DNA from: Bin87 sp965262485
GTDB taxonomy: Bacteria; Chloroflexota; Dehalococcoidia; Lucifugimonadales; UBA3495
DNA: 64,000 bases
Direction: 5' to 3'
NCBI GenBank assembly: GCA_965262485.1
Contig: OZ253540.1
Location: forward strand, 62,001 to 126,000
Under the pieces are notes generated by a model. It did no database searches and had not been told where the DNA came from. It was given only the letters and a program-made list of their open reading frames with translations. Below, in pieces: positions 26,090 to 34,844 of this stretch (position 1 is its first letter; each line of letters opens with the position of its first letter). The translations under genes and the position numbers were made by a program.

Positions 26090-26722
26090 ATGTTCTGGCT
26101 CACCGGTGCGGCAGTCCTGGCAGGTTACCTGCTCGGCAGCTTTCCTACCGCTTACCTCGCTGGCCGTTTCATCCCCCCGACCGGCACGGATATAACGTCA
26201 TTTGGCGATGGCAACGCCGGCGCCGCCAACGTTGGCCGCCTGCTGGGCGCTCGTTGGGGCATCATTATCGCCGCCGTTGACATCGCCAAGGGAGTGGCGG
26301 CGGTTTTAGCGCTCAACCTGCTGACCAACCTCGTGTCTCACGAAACCGGGGATCGCGCGAGCGCCGCGCCGGGTATGTTGGCCGGAGCCGCCGCCCTGGT
26401 GGGCCACGTCTGGCCCGTGTGGACACGTTTTCGAGGCGGACGCGGCGCCGCCACCGCAGCCGGAGTTATGAGCGCGATCCTGTCCTGGCCCGTGCTGATA
26501 ATGTTTGCGCCCACTATGGCGATTCTGTATCTAACCCGCAGCACCACCGCCGCATTGGCCTTCGCATACCTCTCGTCCGTCGCCGTGGCGAAAGTCATTT
26601 TCGGGGTGTCGTGGGGGCCCATTTCGTACTGCCTGGCATTATTCGTGGCCGTGGGGCTGGTCCATCTTTGGAGCGTTCGATACCGCGCCAACCCATCCGG
26701 CGCAACGGCGGCATCCGGCTAG
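26090..26722 (+). CDS. plsY: Acyl-phosphate:glycerol-3-phosphate acyltransferase
   Basis: The ATG follows AAGGAG at good spacing. The 210-residue membrane protein has the three PlsY motifs: YLLGSFPTAYLAGR (about 13-26), FGDGNAGAANVGRLLG (about 38-53, usual form GSGNxGaTN) and VWPVWTRFRGGRGAATAAG (about 106-124, usual form FxGGKG; Arg replaces Lys). At least five hydrophobic helices are visible. It makes lysophosphatidic acid from acyl-phosphate, the first step of membrane lipid synthesis, so this lineage likely makes ester-linked glycerolipids. It follows ilvE closely. Confidence 0.9.
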   Translation: MFWLTGAAVLAGYLLGSFPTAYLAGRFIPPTGTDITSFGDGNAGAANVGRLLGARWGIIIAAVDIAKGVAAVLALNLLTNLVSHETGDRASAAPGMLAGAAALVGHVWPVWTRFRGGRGAATAAGVMSAILSWPVLIMFAPTMAILYLTRSTTAALAFAYLSSVAVAKVIFGVSWGPISYCLALFVAVGLVHLWSVRYRANPSGATAASG

Positions 26723-26753
26723 GCGGCGCACCGACAGGAAAGGCCCCGCGTCG

Positions 26754-27713
26754 TCACACGATAGCCAGGATTGTGGTCCCGGCGACGATCATGGCGATGG
26801 CGACGGATTTGGCGGTCAGCGCCGCCGGGCTGATGGATTCCCGCAGCAACCCCAGCGTGCGCCAGCTCAACAGCGTGCCAACCACAAACACGAACAGCGG
26901 GCGGGTCGCCAGCACCGCCGACGCCAGCGAAACCTGACCGTAGCTGAACGACAGGATGAACAGGAAGATGGCCAATTGGGGCAGCACGCCCTCCCCAATG
27001 ACAAAAGTCCACCAGGCCGGTTGGGTTCGGAGTCCTTTCCACAGGCGCACCCAGTTTGATGGCCGTCCGAACAGGCCGAACACCGGCGCCATTCCCAGCT
27101 CCTGCAAACCAAACACTTCCCACGGAGTCAGGTCTTTCAACGCAAACTCGGCCAGGAAAAACGCCAGCCCCAAACCGGCCGAGCTGGCGACCAGCGCCGT
27201 CAACCCCGGTGTCAACCGGAACAGCCGGCGCCCGAAACCCTCCACCGAGACCACTCCCGCGCCGCCGATCACCAGCATGATCGCCAGCCATTGCATGGCG
27301 GACACCGTTTCTCCCAGGAAGTACAGCGCCAGCAGCGCCACCAGAATCGGATAGGTCTGGCTGACGGCCACGGCTCGCGACGCTTCTCCCAGCTTCAACC
27401 CGAGGAACAGCAAAGCCAGACCCGCTCCCAGGCTCACTCCCGATATCAGCCCGATTCCCACGGCCAGCGCCGGAGCCTGCGTGGGCCAGCCCACTATTGC
27501 CAGCACGATGACGGAGCAGGTGAGGCGCGTAACGATGGAACCGGCGCCAAGTACGCCTACGCCACCCAGGTAGTTGTCCAGCAGGCGCTTGTGGGCAATG
27601 TTGGCGAGCCCGAGCGAAGCGGCGCTGCAGATGGCCAGGAAAATCCACACGCCGGTCAGCATACCAGACGGCAGGAGCATGACCGGAAACGAACCCGGGG
27701 TTGCCCGTTGCAT
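26754..27713 (-). CDS. EamA/DMT-family transporter
   Basis: The 319-residue product has about ten hydrophobic helices in two EamA repeats. The start at 27713 (AAGG 10 bp upstream) is chosen; MLTGVWIFLAICSAASLGLA could be a later start. SLGAGLALLFLGLKLGEASR and VAVSQTYPILVALLALYFLG mark the end of repeat 1, and FVFVVGTLLSWRTLGLLRES the end of repeat 2. The family exports small metabolites or amino acids; the substrate is unknown. It is convergent with plsY and divergent from the arylsulfotransferase-like gene. Confidence 0.85.
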   Translation of the reverse strand: MQRATPGSFPVMLLPSGMLTGVWIFLAICSAASLGLANIAHKRLLDNYLGGVGVLGAGSIVTRLTCSVIVLAIVGWPTQAPALAVGIGLISGVSLGAGLALLFLGLKLGEASRAVAVSQTYPILVALLALYFLGETVSAMQWLAIMLVIGGAGVVSVEGFGRRLFRLTPGLTALVASSAGLGLAFFLAEFALKDLTPWEVFGLQELGMAPVFGLFGRPSNWVRLWKGLRTQPAWWTFVIGEGVLPQLAIFLFILSFSYGQVSLASAVLATRPLFVFVVGTLLSWRTLGLLRESISPAALTAKSVAIAMIVAGTTILAIV

Positions 27714-27728
27714 CTATCGCCGCCTTGC

Positions 27729-27734
27729 TATAAT
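27729..27734 (+). promoter_or_regulatory. Putative -10 box (TATAAT)
   Basis: TATAAT with a TTGCAT 15 bp upstream lies 34 bp before the arylsulfotransferase-like start codon. Confidence 0.5.
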
Positions 27735-27767
27735 CCCTCACTAACGCAATTTCTGGAGGGCGACAAC

Positions 27768-28892
27768 ATGGGCTGGTCCATTCATCATCCGGTGGGTCTG
27801 ATTCACTACACCCCCACGGCCTGCTACCGGGGCTACACGCTGTTTTCAACCACCCGCGGCGGTCGCGACGCTTACCTGATTGACATGCGCGGCAACGTCG
27901 TCCACCGGTGGCACTCCGACGAAGGCATCCACTACGCCTATCTGCTGGACAACGGCAACCTGCTCTGCCGCACCTTCCCGCCCACTGACGGCGGCGCTGA
28001 AACCGTCGGCGGTTCGTCGGCCAGCATCCTTGAGCTCGACTGGGACAGCAACATCGTTTGGGCCTACCGCGACAACATGCTTCACCACGACTACGAACGC
28101 CTTTCCAACGGAAACACCCTGCTGCTGATGTGGGAACCCCTTCCCGACGGGTTGGAGGCTCAGGTGCAGGGCGGTTTTGATGTGGACTTCGCCCTGGGGA
28201 TGCTCGGCGATGTTGTGCGTGAGGTTGCCCCCGACGGCGCCACCGTCTCGGAATGGCGTTCCTGGGAGCATCTCGATGTCAACGAGGACGTGATATGCCC
28301 GCTGGAACCCCGACGTGAGTGGACCCACGGCAACTCCATCAACGTAACCGCCGCTGGCGACTACCTGGTCAGCTATCGGTTAACCAGCACCGTCGGCATC
28401 GTTGATCGCGCCACCGGCGACTTCAAGTGGAAGTGGGGCCCGGGCGAAATCTACCACCAGCATCATCCCACCTGGCTGGACAACGGCCATGTGCTCATCT
28501 TTGACAACGGCGGTCACCGCCGCGGCGTCAGCTACTCCCGAATCGTCGAGATTGACCCGGCCACCAACCAGATCCATTGGGAGTATCAGGGTGCGCCGGC
28601 CATATCCTTCTACAGTTACAACATCAGCAGCGCCGAGCGATTGCCCAACGGCAACACGCTGATTTGCGAGGGAGCGCCCGGCCGCCTGTTCGAGGTAACG
28701 CCCCCCTGCGAGGTGGTCTGGGAATACATCAACCCGTTCTTCATGAACAGCGCCGCCGCTGGCGGGGCCGGCGGCATGGAATATTCCAACGCTACCTTCC
28801 GGTGTCACCGCTACGGTCCCGACCATCCTGCCTTCGCCGGCCGCAACCTCGACCCCCAAAATCACAGCACCGTAAACCGCCTCTACCCCTAG
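27768..28892 (+). CDS. Arylsulfotransferase-like beta-propeller protein
   Basis: ATG 27768 follows GGAGGG, giving 374 residues. Repeated blades with NGNxL turns are visible: YAYLLDNGNLLCR, DYERLSNGNTLLLMWE, WTHGNSINV, HQHHPTWLDNGHVLIFDNGG and SAERLPNGNTLICEGAPG. This pattern is that of the arylsulfotransferase (ASST) family, and the His-rich HQHHPTW lies where the transient sulfo-His would be, although the family here is the cytoplasmic-looking branch without a signal peptide. Transfer of sulfate between phenolic compounds is possible but unproven. Its TAG stop is formed by the end of a family A repeat. Confidence 0.8.
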   Translation: MGWSIHHPVGLIHYTPTACYRGYTLFSTTRGGRDAYLIDMRGNVVHRWHSDEGIHYAYLLDNGNLLCRTFPPTDGGAETVGGSSASILELDWDSNIVWAYRDNMLHHDYERLSNGNTLLLMWEPLPDGLEAQVQGGFDVDFALGMLGDVVREVAPDGATVSEWRSWEHLDVNEDVICPLEPRREWTHGNSINVTAAGDYLVSYRLTSTVGIVDRATGDFKWKWGPGEIYHQHHPTWLDNGHVLIFDNGGHRRGVSYSRIVEIDPATNQIHWEYQGAPAISFYSYNISSAERLPNGNTLICEGAPGRLFEVTPPCEVVWEYINPFFMNSAAAGGAGGMEYSNATFRCHRYGPDHPAFAGRNLDPQNHSTVNRLYP

Positions 28893-29052
28893 GCCTGTTG
28901 ACATTTGAGATATAAGGCGATTTCGCTAACCCCAGCTCGTCATTCCCGCGAAAGCGGGAATCCAGAGTACCCTGAATGCGAACAATGTCTGCTTTCCAAA
29001 GTGCCTGGATTCCGGCTTTCGCCGGAATGACTGGAAATGTCAACAGAACCTA
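28890..29052. repeat. Complete family A MITE
   Basis: The left end TAGGCCTGTTGACATTT and the right end AAATGTCAACAGAACCTA are inverted repeats flanked by TA. The core contains mirrored GTCATTCCCGCGAAAGCGGG and GGCTTTCGCCGGAATGAC. No coding capacity exists. The TA at the left end is part of the TAG stop of the preceding gene. Confidence 0.8.
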
Positions 29053-29095
29053 ATCCCCCCTCGCATCCTGAGCCCGTCCAAAGCCCAGCGCCTGC

Positions 29096-30649
29096 CTACT
29101 CCGTTACCTCGTAGGCCACCTCCGCTACCTTCCGTTCACCGTCGTACACGTACACCCGGTAATGTCCAGGCAGCCACGGGCCGGATGATCTCTGCCCAAT
29201 CAGTTCCCAAGACCAGCCCCCGGACCATTCCGGTTTGAATTCGTGGGTCACGATTCTGGAGTTGTAAAACAACCCATCCTCATAATGCTCTACATACTCC
29301 AGCGTAATTTCTTTTGTATTTTCCGTCAGCGGGAAAGACCATTCCAACCACAGATAAATCGATTCCTGACCATCCGCAACTGAAAAACTGGTTGTTCTGG
29401 ACTCCTGGGGGTTGTCCAGGTCCAGCACTACGGACGCCCGATCAATGCGGCCATCAATTGTCAGCAGTTTGGGGTTCACCGGCCCGGTGTTGGGCGGGGC
29501 AATGCCTTTGGGTGTGGGGCCGTCGTACCAGGCATTGATTACGTTATCCACAGCGGCAACAACTTCCGGGGAGGCATCCTTCTTGAATGCCGTTTCTACC
29601 TCCTCGATACCAGCGTAAGCACTCCCTTCTGTTGACGCCAGGTAGAGGTTGCGGAATCCCTGCCGGAATTGTTCGCGGCCCAGCGTGCGGTACAGGTCCA
29701 GGAAGAGCCGCTCTCCCATCGAGTAGTTGCACCCGAATTCAGGCCAGCCGCCGCCATACGAGGGGTGCCGTGGATTCGCGCGGTCCAGTTCGCCAAGAGT
29801 GTCAAAGAAGGGGCATGGGTAGCGGTCAGCTACCAGCGGCGCGCCGGTGCGGGCGTTTTCAACGATAAACTCCATAAAGGTGGCCGCTCCCTCGTTAATC
29901 CAGTCCTCATCGCTGCGCCAATAGAAATGCGCTATTTCGTGGGCCGTAAGTCCAGGAAGAAAGTAGGCATCGGGGCTGTCGTCATCAACGTCATATTCAG
30001 GTAATTGAGTAATGACGTTCCCAAAATTGGCTCCGGCAGCGCCCTCCGGCGCATGGACGGCGTCCTTGAATAAAATGCCGGCAAATCGCACCGGAAACTC
30101 CTCGCCCATAAATTCCTCGATGGTTCGCACCGAGTGTTCCAGCAAATCCATGCTCCGCGCCGCTCCGGTCACGCTGCGCTGGATGGTCAACTGCACCTCG
30201 CCGGCCAGCGGCAGGAAGATATTGTGCTGCTCGTGTCCCGGGCCAACCGTAGGACGCGGCGTCGGCGTAGGAAGCGGCGTGGCAGTTGGTGTCGGTGGCG
30301 CAGTAGCAGTTGGTGGGGGAGGGAGCGTCGCCGTGGGCAGCGGCGTGGCCGTTGGCGGTATCGGTGTTGGCGTCGGCATGAGCGTCGCGGTGGGCTGCGG
30401 CGTTGCGGTGGGTTTCGGAGTTGGAGTAGGCGCAACCGTCGCAGTTGGGGCCGGCGTACTCGTCGTCGCGACCGTTGTGGGAACCGGCGTGGCCGTAAAG
30501 GTCGGCACGTCGGTAGCCGCGCTTCCGGCAGCGACGGGAACGGTTGTCGGCGCGATGACCGGCTCGCCGCCACACGCCAGCATTCCCATCGCCAACACAA
30601 CTGCCGCCGCAGCAATTATCCACCTGACTTGACTACTCCGTAACATCAA
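29096..30649 (-). CDS. Zinc metallopeptidase-like lipoprotein (HExxH)
   Basis: The 517-residue protein starts with a lipoprotein signal (IIAAAAVVLAMGMLACGG, lipobox Cys near residue 26), then a Thr/Pro linker of about 110 residues rich in PTPTPxPTAT, likely spanning a surface layer. The catalytic domain shows TAHEIAHFYW (about residue 238), followed by DWINEGAATFMEF, the gluzincin HExxH plus downstream Glu arrangement. A C-terminal region ends in HYRVYVYDGERKVAEVAYEV, a beta-sandwich-like tail. Its start overlaps the stop of the upstream paralogue, so the two are translationally coupled. Substrate unknown. Confidence 0.8.
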   Translation of the reverse strand: MMLRSSQVRWIIAAAAVVLAMGMLACGGEPVIAPTTVPVAAGSAATDVPTFTATPVPTTVATTSTPAPTATVAPTPTPKPTATPQPTATLMPTPTPIPPTATPLPTATLPPPPTATAPPTPTATPLPTPTPRPTVGPGHEQHNIFLPLAGEVQLTIQRSVTGAARSMDLLEHSVRTIEEFMGEEFPVRFAGILFKDAVHAPEGAAGANFGNVITQLPEYDVDDDSPDAYFLPGLTAHEIAHFYWRSDEDWINEGAATFMEFIVENARTGAPLVADRYPCPFFDTLGELDRANPRHPSYGGGWPEFGCNYSMGERLFLDLYRTLGREQFRQGFRNLYLASTEGSAYAGIEEVETAFKKDASPEVVAAVDNVINAWYDGPTPKGIAPPNTGPVNPKLLTIDGRIDRASVVLDLDNPQESRTTSFSVADGQESIYLWLEWSFPLTENTKEITLEYVEHYEDGLFYNSRIVTHEFKPEWSGGWSWELIGQRSSGPWLPGHYRVYVYDGERKVAEVAYEVTE

Positions 30650-32639
30650 ACGCGACCTCCGCTACTTTGCGGTTGCCCTCGTACACGTACACCCAATAAC
30701 GGCCCGTCGCCCACCGTTGCGTAGCTGCCGGCCCTATCGAATACCACGCATTTCCACCAATAAACCCCGCGTCGGCGGTTATGGTGTTGTCGCGGCGATG
30801 CGTTTCAAACCCGTCCTCGTAGAACTCCACGACGGTCAGGGTAACGTCCCGACTTCCCGACGCCAGCTGGTAGGAATATTCCAGGTTGAGCCATACGATG
30901 TCGTTAGTGGCTGAAGCAGAAAACGCAGCCGTGGCCGGCCCGCCCTGGGTTGTGGAGATATAAGCGGCGTCGATCCGCCCGTTGATGCCCGGCAGCGTCG
31001 GGTCCACCGCGCCGGTATCGCGCCGGCGCGTATCGTAACCAGCAGTCCCGTCATACCAGCGTCGAACCACGGTATCCACCACCGCCTGATCCGCCGCCGC
31101 CCGGAACGACGCCGTCACCTGCCCAACGCCAACCGGAGTACCCCGCATATCGCCGGCGCTGTCTGCCACTGCTGAAGCCAGATACAGGTTCCGGAAACCC
31201 TGCCGAAACGCTGCGTTTCCCGTACTCAGGAACAGGTCCACAAACAGACGTTCGCCCAGGGCGTAGTTACAGTCGAAGCCATTGGAATCTCTATTGACGT
31301 TCAGGCTCTCCAGCGCCCGGATGTTTCGCGCGGCGGCGCAGGGCCGGTTGGTGACGCTCACCGGTTTTCCCGTGCGGACATTTTCGACTATAGACGCCAG
31401 GAAGTCAGACGCCCCTTCATCTATCCAGTCTGCGTTGCCGTTCCAGTAGTAGTGGGCCACTTCATGGGCGATCACGTGCCCGCTGAAATCGGCCTCCTGA
31501 CTGCCGTCGTCGACATCGAATTTAGGCCGGATGGCAATGTGGGTTCCAACGTTGACCCCAGCGGCCGAACCGATCACTGCGTCCCCAAACAGCACGCCGA
31601 TGTAGTTGGTGGGGAATGGTTCACCCATAAATTGCTCGGCCTGACGCACTGCCGTTTCCAGCAGATCCATACTGCGAGCGGCTCCCGGCCCCGTGCGCAG
31701 TATGACCAGCAGCGTTTCGCCCGATTCGGGCAATTGCAACGTTCGCTGTTCGAGGCTGATCCGGTTCGCGTCCAGCAGCGTGTTGATCAGGCCGGGGTTC
31801 ACCCGTTGCACACCGGATGCCATCGCGACGATTTTCGCCCACTCGTCCGTTATGCCCGGTTGCAAACTCGGGTGCGCCAGGATCCGCCGGAACGTGTCCG
31901 GATCAAAAAACGCCAGTTGGCGCAACGATCTCACGGCGGCATAATCCGCCGGCTCCAGGCTGTGCAGGAAGGGCATACTGCCAATTGTCTCCGCAGAGCC
32001 GGCGTCGCGCTGGGCGATGGCATGGAGACTTTCCACTACGTCTCGCTCCTGACCGGTTACGCCGTCGGCCACCCAGGGGTAACTCAACACGGTGAAAAGA
32101 ATATAGGGGTAAAAAGCTCCCAGATTTATCAGTTCCTCGACACTCTCCGCCTCGGATTCGTAAACGCCGTCGGCCACCCACGCCAGCGCCTCGATGGCTG
32201 CTGCCGATAGCGGATCCTGCTGCTGCAAATAGGGCCAGTTTTGCAGGTCTGCCAACGGCACCAGCGCATCGACCGCAGGTGCGGTTGCCAGCGTAGGTTC
32301 GGGCGTGGCGGCGCCTGTATCGGGCTGCTCGGTTCCTGGGCCGGATGGCGCGGCGGGCTGCGTCGGGGCTGGCGCATCCGCAGAATTTCCGGCTTGCGAT
32401 GGTTGTGATGTGGGGAACGTGAGGGCGGGCGGTTCGCCGCTTTCGGCTGGCGCGGGGGCAGCAGCCGTCGCAGTGGCGTCCAGTCGGGCCAGGGCCGACG
32501 CAATCGTGGCTGGCACGTCGGTTTTGGGTGTGGGCGCTTCTTCCCCGCACGCTGCCACCGTCATCATCAGCAGCAGCATGAGGGCCGGTGCAAGGGGTAC
32601 GCTGCCAAATTTGGGGCAACGGCTCAGTCGAAACATCAT
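30633..32639 (-). CDS. Zinc metallopeptidase-like lipoprotein, longer paralogue
   Basis: The start MMFRLSRCPKFG (AAGGA 9 bp upstream) gives 668 residues; the longer frame upstream is not needed. The signal APALMLLLMMTVAACGE places the lipidated Cys near residue 30. An Ala/Pro/Thr linker and a unique helical domain (about 110-320, LADLQNWPYLQQQDPLSAAA onward) precede the shared peptidase domain: AHEVAHYYW, then DWIDEGASDFLASI, and the same closing YWVYVYEGNRKVAEVAFDV as its downstream paralogue. The added domain may recognise substrate. Tandem duplication is the simplest origin. Confidence 0.8.
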   Translation of the reverse strand: MMFRLSRCPKFGSVPLAPALMLLLMMTVAACGEEAPTPKTDVPATIASALARLDATATAAAPAPAESGEPPALTFPTSQPSQAGNSADAPAPTQPAAPSGPGTEQPDTGAATPEPTLATAPAVDALVPLADLQNWPYLQQQDPLSAAAIEALAWVADGVYESEAESVEELINLGAFYPYILFTVLSYPWVADGVTGQERDVVESLHAIAQRDAGSAETIGSMPFLHSLEPADYAAVRSLRQLAFFDPDTFRRILAHPSLQPGITDEWAKIVAMASGVQRVNPGLINTLLDANRISLEQRTLQLPESGETLLVILRTGPGAARSMDLLETAVRQAEQFMGEPFPTNYIGVLFGDAVIGSAAGVNVGTHIAIRPKFDVDDGSQEADFSGHVIAHEVAHYYWNGNADWIDEGASDFLASIVENVRTGKPVSVTNRPCAAARNIRALESLNVNRDSNGFDCNYALGERLFVDLFLSTGNAAFRQGFRNLYLASAVADSAGDMRGTPVGVGQVTASFRAAADQAVVDTVVRRWYDGTAGYDTRRRDTGAVDPTLPGINGRIDAAYISTTQGGPATAAFSASATNDIVWLNLEYSYQLASGSRDVTLTVVEFYEDGFETHRRDNTITADAGFIGGNAWYSIGPAATQRWATGRYWVYVYEGNRKVAEVAFDVTE

Positions 32640-32705
32640 GGGTTTGTGTCCTTTACAATCCAGTATACCCAACGATGAAATCCGTGTCCGAATACCGGAT
32701 TGCGT

Positions 32706-32711
32706 TATAAT
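32706..32711 (+). promoter_or_regulatory. Putative -10 box (TATAAT)
   Basis: TATAAT lies 55 bp before the SDR start codon; no convincing -35 is visible. Confidence 0.4.
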
Positions 32712-32765
32712 GCGGCCACCATCATACCAACCGAAAATCCACCACACACCACGGGAGGCGAAAGC

Positions 32766-33518
32766 ATGGGCAAATTGGACGGCAGGGTAGCATTGATCAC
32801 GGGTTCGGGTCGTAACATCGGGCGTGCCACGGCGTTGATGATGGCAGCCGAGGGCGCCAACATCGTGGTCAACGCCCGCAGCAATCGGGATGAAGCCGAG
32901 GCGACCGCCGCCGCCGTCGAGGAACTCGGCGTAAAGGCCCTCCCCGTGCTCGCCGATGTATCCCAAAAAGACCAGGTGGACGCCATGATCGACGCGGCGA
33001 TGTCAACATTCGGCCACATCGACATTCTGGTCAACAACGTTGCCATCCGCCCCCATAAGCCCTTTACCGAACTGACCGTAGAGGATTGGGAATACGTCCG
33101 CGGCGTGGTGCTGGATGGCTCGTTCTACACCACGCGCGGCGTCATCGAACAGATGGTGGCCAACAATTTCGGGCGCATCGTATTCCTCACCGGCGACGGG
33201 GCATTTCGCGGCAGCGCCCTGCGCGCCCACGTATCGGCGGCCAAGATGGGTATGGTCGGCATGGCGCGCAGCCTGGCGTCCGAATTCGCCGGCAACAACA
33301 TCCGGGTCAACGTGGTATCACCCGGCAGCATCGACACCTCCCGGGCCAACCCGGAATGGTACGCCGGTCGCGTCCCCGACTCCGGAGGAATCCCGCTCGG
33401 CCGGCAGGGAAAGCCCGATGAGATAGCATCAACGGTAACTTTCCTGTGCACTGATGACGGGGGGTTTATCACGGGGCAGACGATACACGTGAACGGGGGC
33501 CAGGGGTATTTTGGCTAG
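32766..33518 (+). CDS. SDR-family protein with altered catalytic residues
   Basis: GGGAGG precedes ATG 32766; the product has 250 residues. The Rossmann signature TGSGRNIGRA (about 12-21), a conserved DVSQ segment and NNVAIR (about 90) are standard for classical SDRs, and the C-terminus FITGQTIHVNGGQGYFG is typical of the FabG-like group. The catalytic Y-x-x-x-K reads V-S-A-A-K (residues 156-160), so Tyr is Val, and the Ser thirteen residues earlier is Gly. NAD(P) binding looks intact but ordinary alcohol/ketone chemistry is doubtful. Confidence 0.85.
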   Translation: MGKLDGRVALITGSGRNIGRATALMMAAEGANIVVNARSNRDEAEATAAAVEELGVKALPVLADVSQKDQVDAMIDAAMSTFGHIDILVNNVAIRPHKPFTELTVEDWEYVRGVVLDGSFYTTRGVIEQMVANNFGRIVFLTGDGAFRGSALRAHVSAAKMGMVGMARSLASEFAGNNIRVNVVSPGSIDTSRANPEWYAGRVPDSGGIPLGRQGKPDEIASTVTFLCTDDGGFITGQTIHVNGGQGYFG

Positions 33519-33566
33519 TCGCTAAAACTAGGGCGCGGCACTGGTCCTGCCGGCAGGCGAAACCTA

Positions 33567-34844
33567 ATGATAATAAACCGGATACAGGTTCTGAATTACG
33601 GATGCCTGCGTTATGTGGACGTGCCGCTGGATCGGTTCCACGTGCTGATCGGCCCCAACGCCAGCGGCAAAAGCACTTTGATGGACGCTATCAAATTCGT
33701 GTCCGACGTAGTGCGCGACGGAGTTGAGGCGGCGTGTGAGCGCCGCGCTGCGAACTTTGCCGATTTGGTTTGGGAACGACCTGATGAGCCGGAGAGGCAA
33801 CGGTTTGAAATCGTGCTGGACTTTGCCCTGCCGGATGGTGTGCGGAAGCTGCTCCCACCCGAACGAAATTTCAGCGTGTTCCAGTATGAATTGGCGGCCG
33901 GGTTTGACACCGAGACGCGGCGGATAAGCCTGTTGGAAGAGCGGGGCGCGCTACGTCCCGACCCACCGGGCCAAACTAGGCAATTGCCCTTTTTCCCGGC
34001 GCCGGATCCTCCGCCAGGGTCGCTTATGCGCCGTAGACCCAGGAGAATGCGTACCGTATTTAGCAAGAGTGAGACTGGCCGGAGCAGATTCAATGACGAA
34101 ACGGTCAGAGAAAGCGGCAGCGTCAATTGGAATCTGGGATTGAATCTCAGTGCGGACCGTTCCGCTATGTCCATCTTGCCGGATCACGATGACAAATACC
34201 CAGCGTCCACACAGGCTATGGTGTTCCTACGCGACAAAATAGTTGCTTTGGCACTTAACAGCGAAAGGATGCGGCAGGCCAGCCGCCCCGGAGCGGGAAG
34301 CGAGTTGCGTCCCGACGGATCTAATATACCCTGGGTCGTTGATGCCTTGCTGGAACAGGCGCCAGCAAAGGCAAAGGCTTGGATATCCCACGTTCGCGGA
34401 ACGTTGCCGGGCTTTCAGTCGCTAAAAGTGATAGACCGTCCCGACGACCGGCACAAATACTTGATGCTGAAATACAGCAATGGTTTGGAAGTGCCGTCCT
34501 GGAAAGCATCGGACGGGACGTTGCGTTTACTGGCGTTGACAATGCTGGCGTATATGCCTCAGTCATCAGGGCTGTATATGATTGAGGAGCCGGAGAACGG
34601 GATTCATCCCGGAGCTTTGGAGGCGGTTTTCAATTCGCTGTCGTCGGTGTATGACGCGCAGGTTTTGCTGGCTACCCATTCTCCCGAATTTGTGGCTGTC
34701 GCCAATATGAAGAATCTGCTTTGCTTCGGGAAAACCCGTGATGGCGTTGTAGATATAGTTCCCGGGAGTTTGCATCCTCGTTTGGAGGAATGGCAAAACG
34801 AGATTGATTTGGGAACGTTTTTCGCCTCCGGAGTCCTGGCCTAA
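33567..34844 (+). CDS. AAA-family (OLD/SMC-like) ATPase
   Basis: The 425-residue protein begins MIINRIQVLNYGCLRYVDVP, the usual AAA15/21 opening, with Walker A IGPNASGKST (about 28-37). ERRAANFADLVWERPDE lies in the lid. The ABC-like signature region WKASDGTLRLLALTMLAYMP, Walker B LYMIEEPENGIHPGALE and the switch His in LATHSPEFV follow. Its TAA overlaps the ATG of the next gene by one base, so the two are coupled. Such ATPases paired with RloB/DUF4276-like proteins are found in defence loci; that function is inferred here. Confidence 0.85.
   Translation: MIINRIQVLNYGCLRYVDVPLDRFHVLIGPNASGKSTLMDAIKFVSDVVRDGVEAACERRAANFADLVWERPDEPERQRFEIVLDFALPDGVRKLLPPERNFSVFQYELAAGFDTETRRISLLEERGALRPDPPGQTRQLPFFPAPDPPPGSLMRRRPRRMRTVFSKSETGRSRFNDETVRESGSVNWNLGLNLSADRSAMSILPDHDDKYPASTQAMVFLRDKIVALALNSERMRQASRPGAGSELRPDGSNIPWVVDALLEQAPAKAKAWISHVRGTLPGFQSLKVIDRPDDRHKYLMLKYSNGLEVPSWKASDGTLRLLALTMLAYMPQSSGLYMIEEPENGIHPGALEAVFNSLSSVYDAQVLLATHSPEFVAVANMKNLLCFGKTRDGVVDIVPGSLHPRLEEWQNEIDLGTFFASGVLA

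Noticed and set aside
25042..26103. A 353-codon open frame antisense to ilvE
   Set aside because: The sense strand encodes a conserved aminotransferase with all motifs; the antisense frame follows from GC-rich codon bias and has no recognisable domain.
28890..29052. Family A hairpin as an ordinary intrinsic terminator
   Set aside because: It has defined inverted ends, TA borders and copies elsewhere, and no T-run, so a mobile element is the better description even if it stops transcription.
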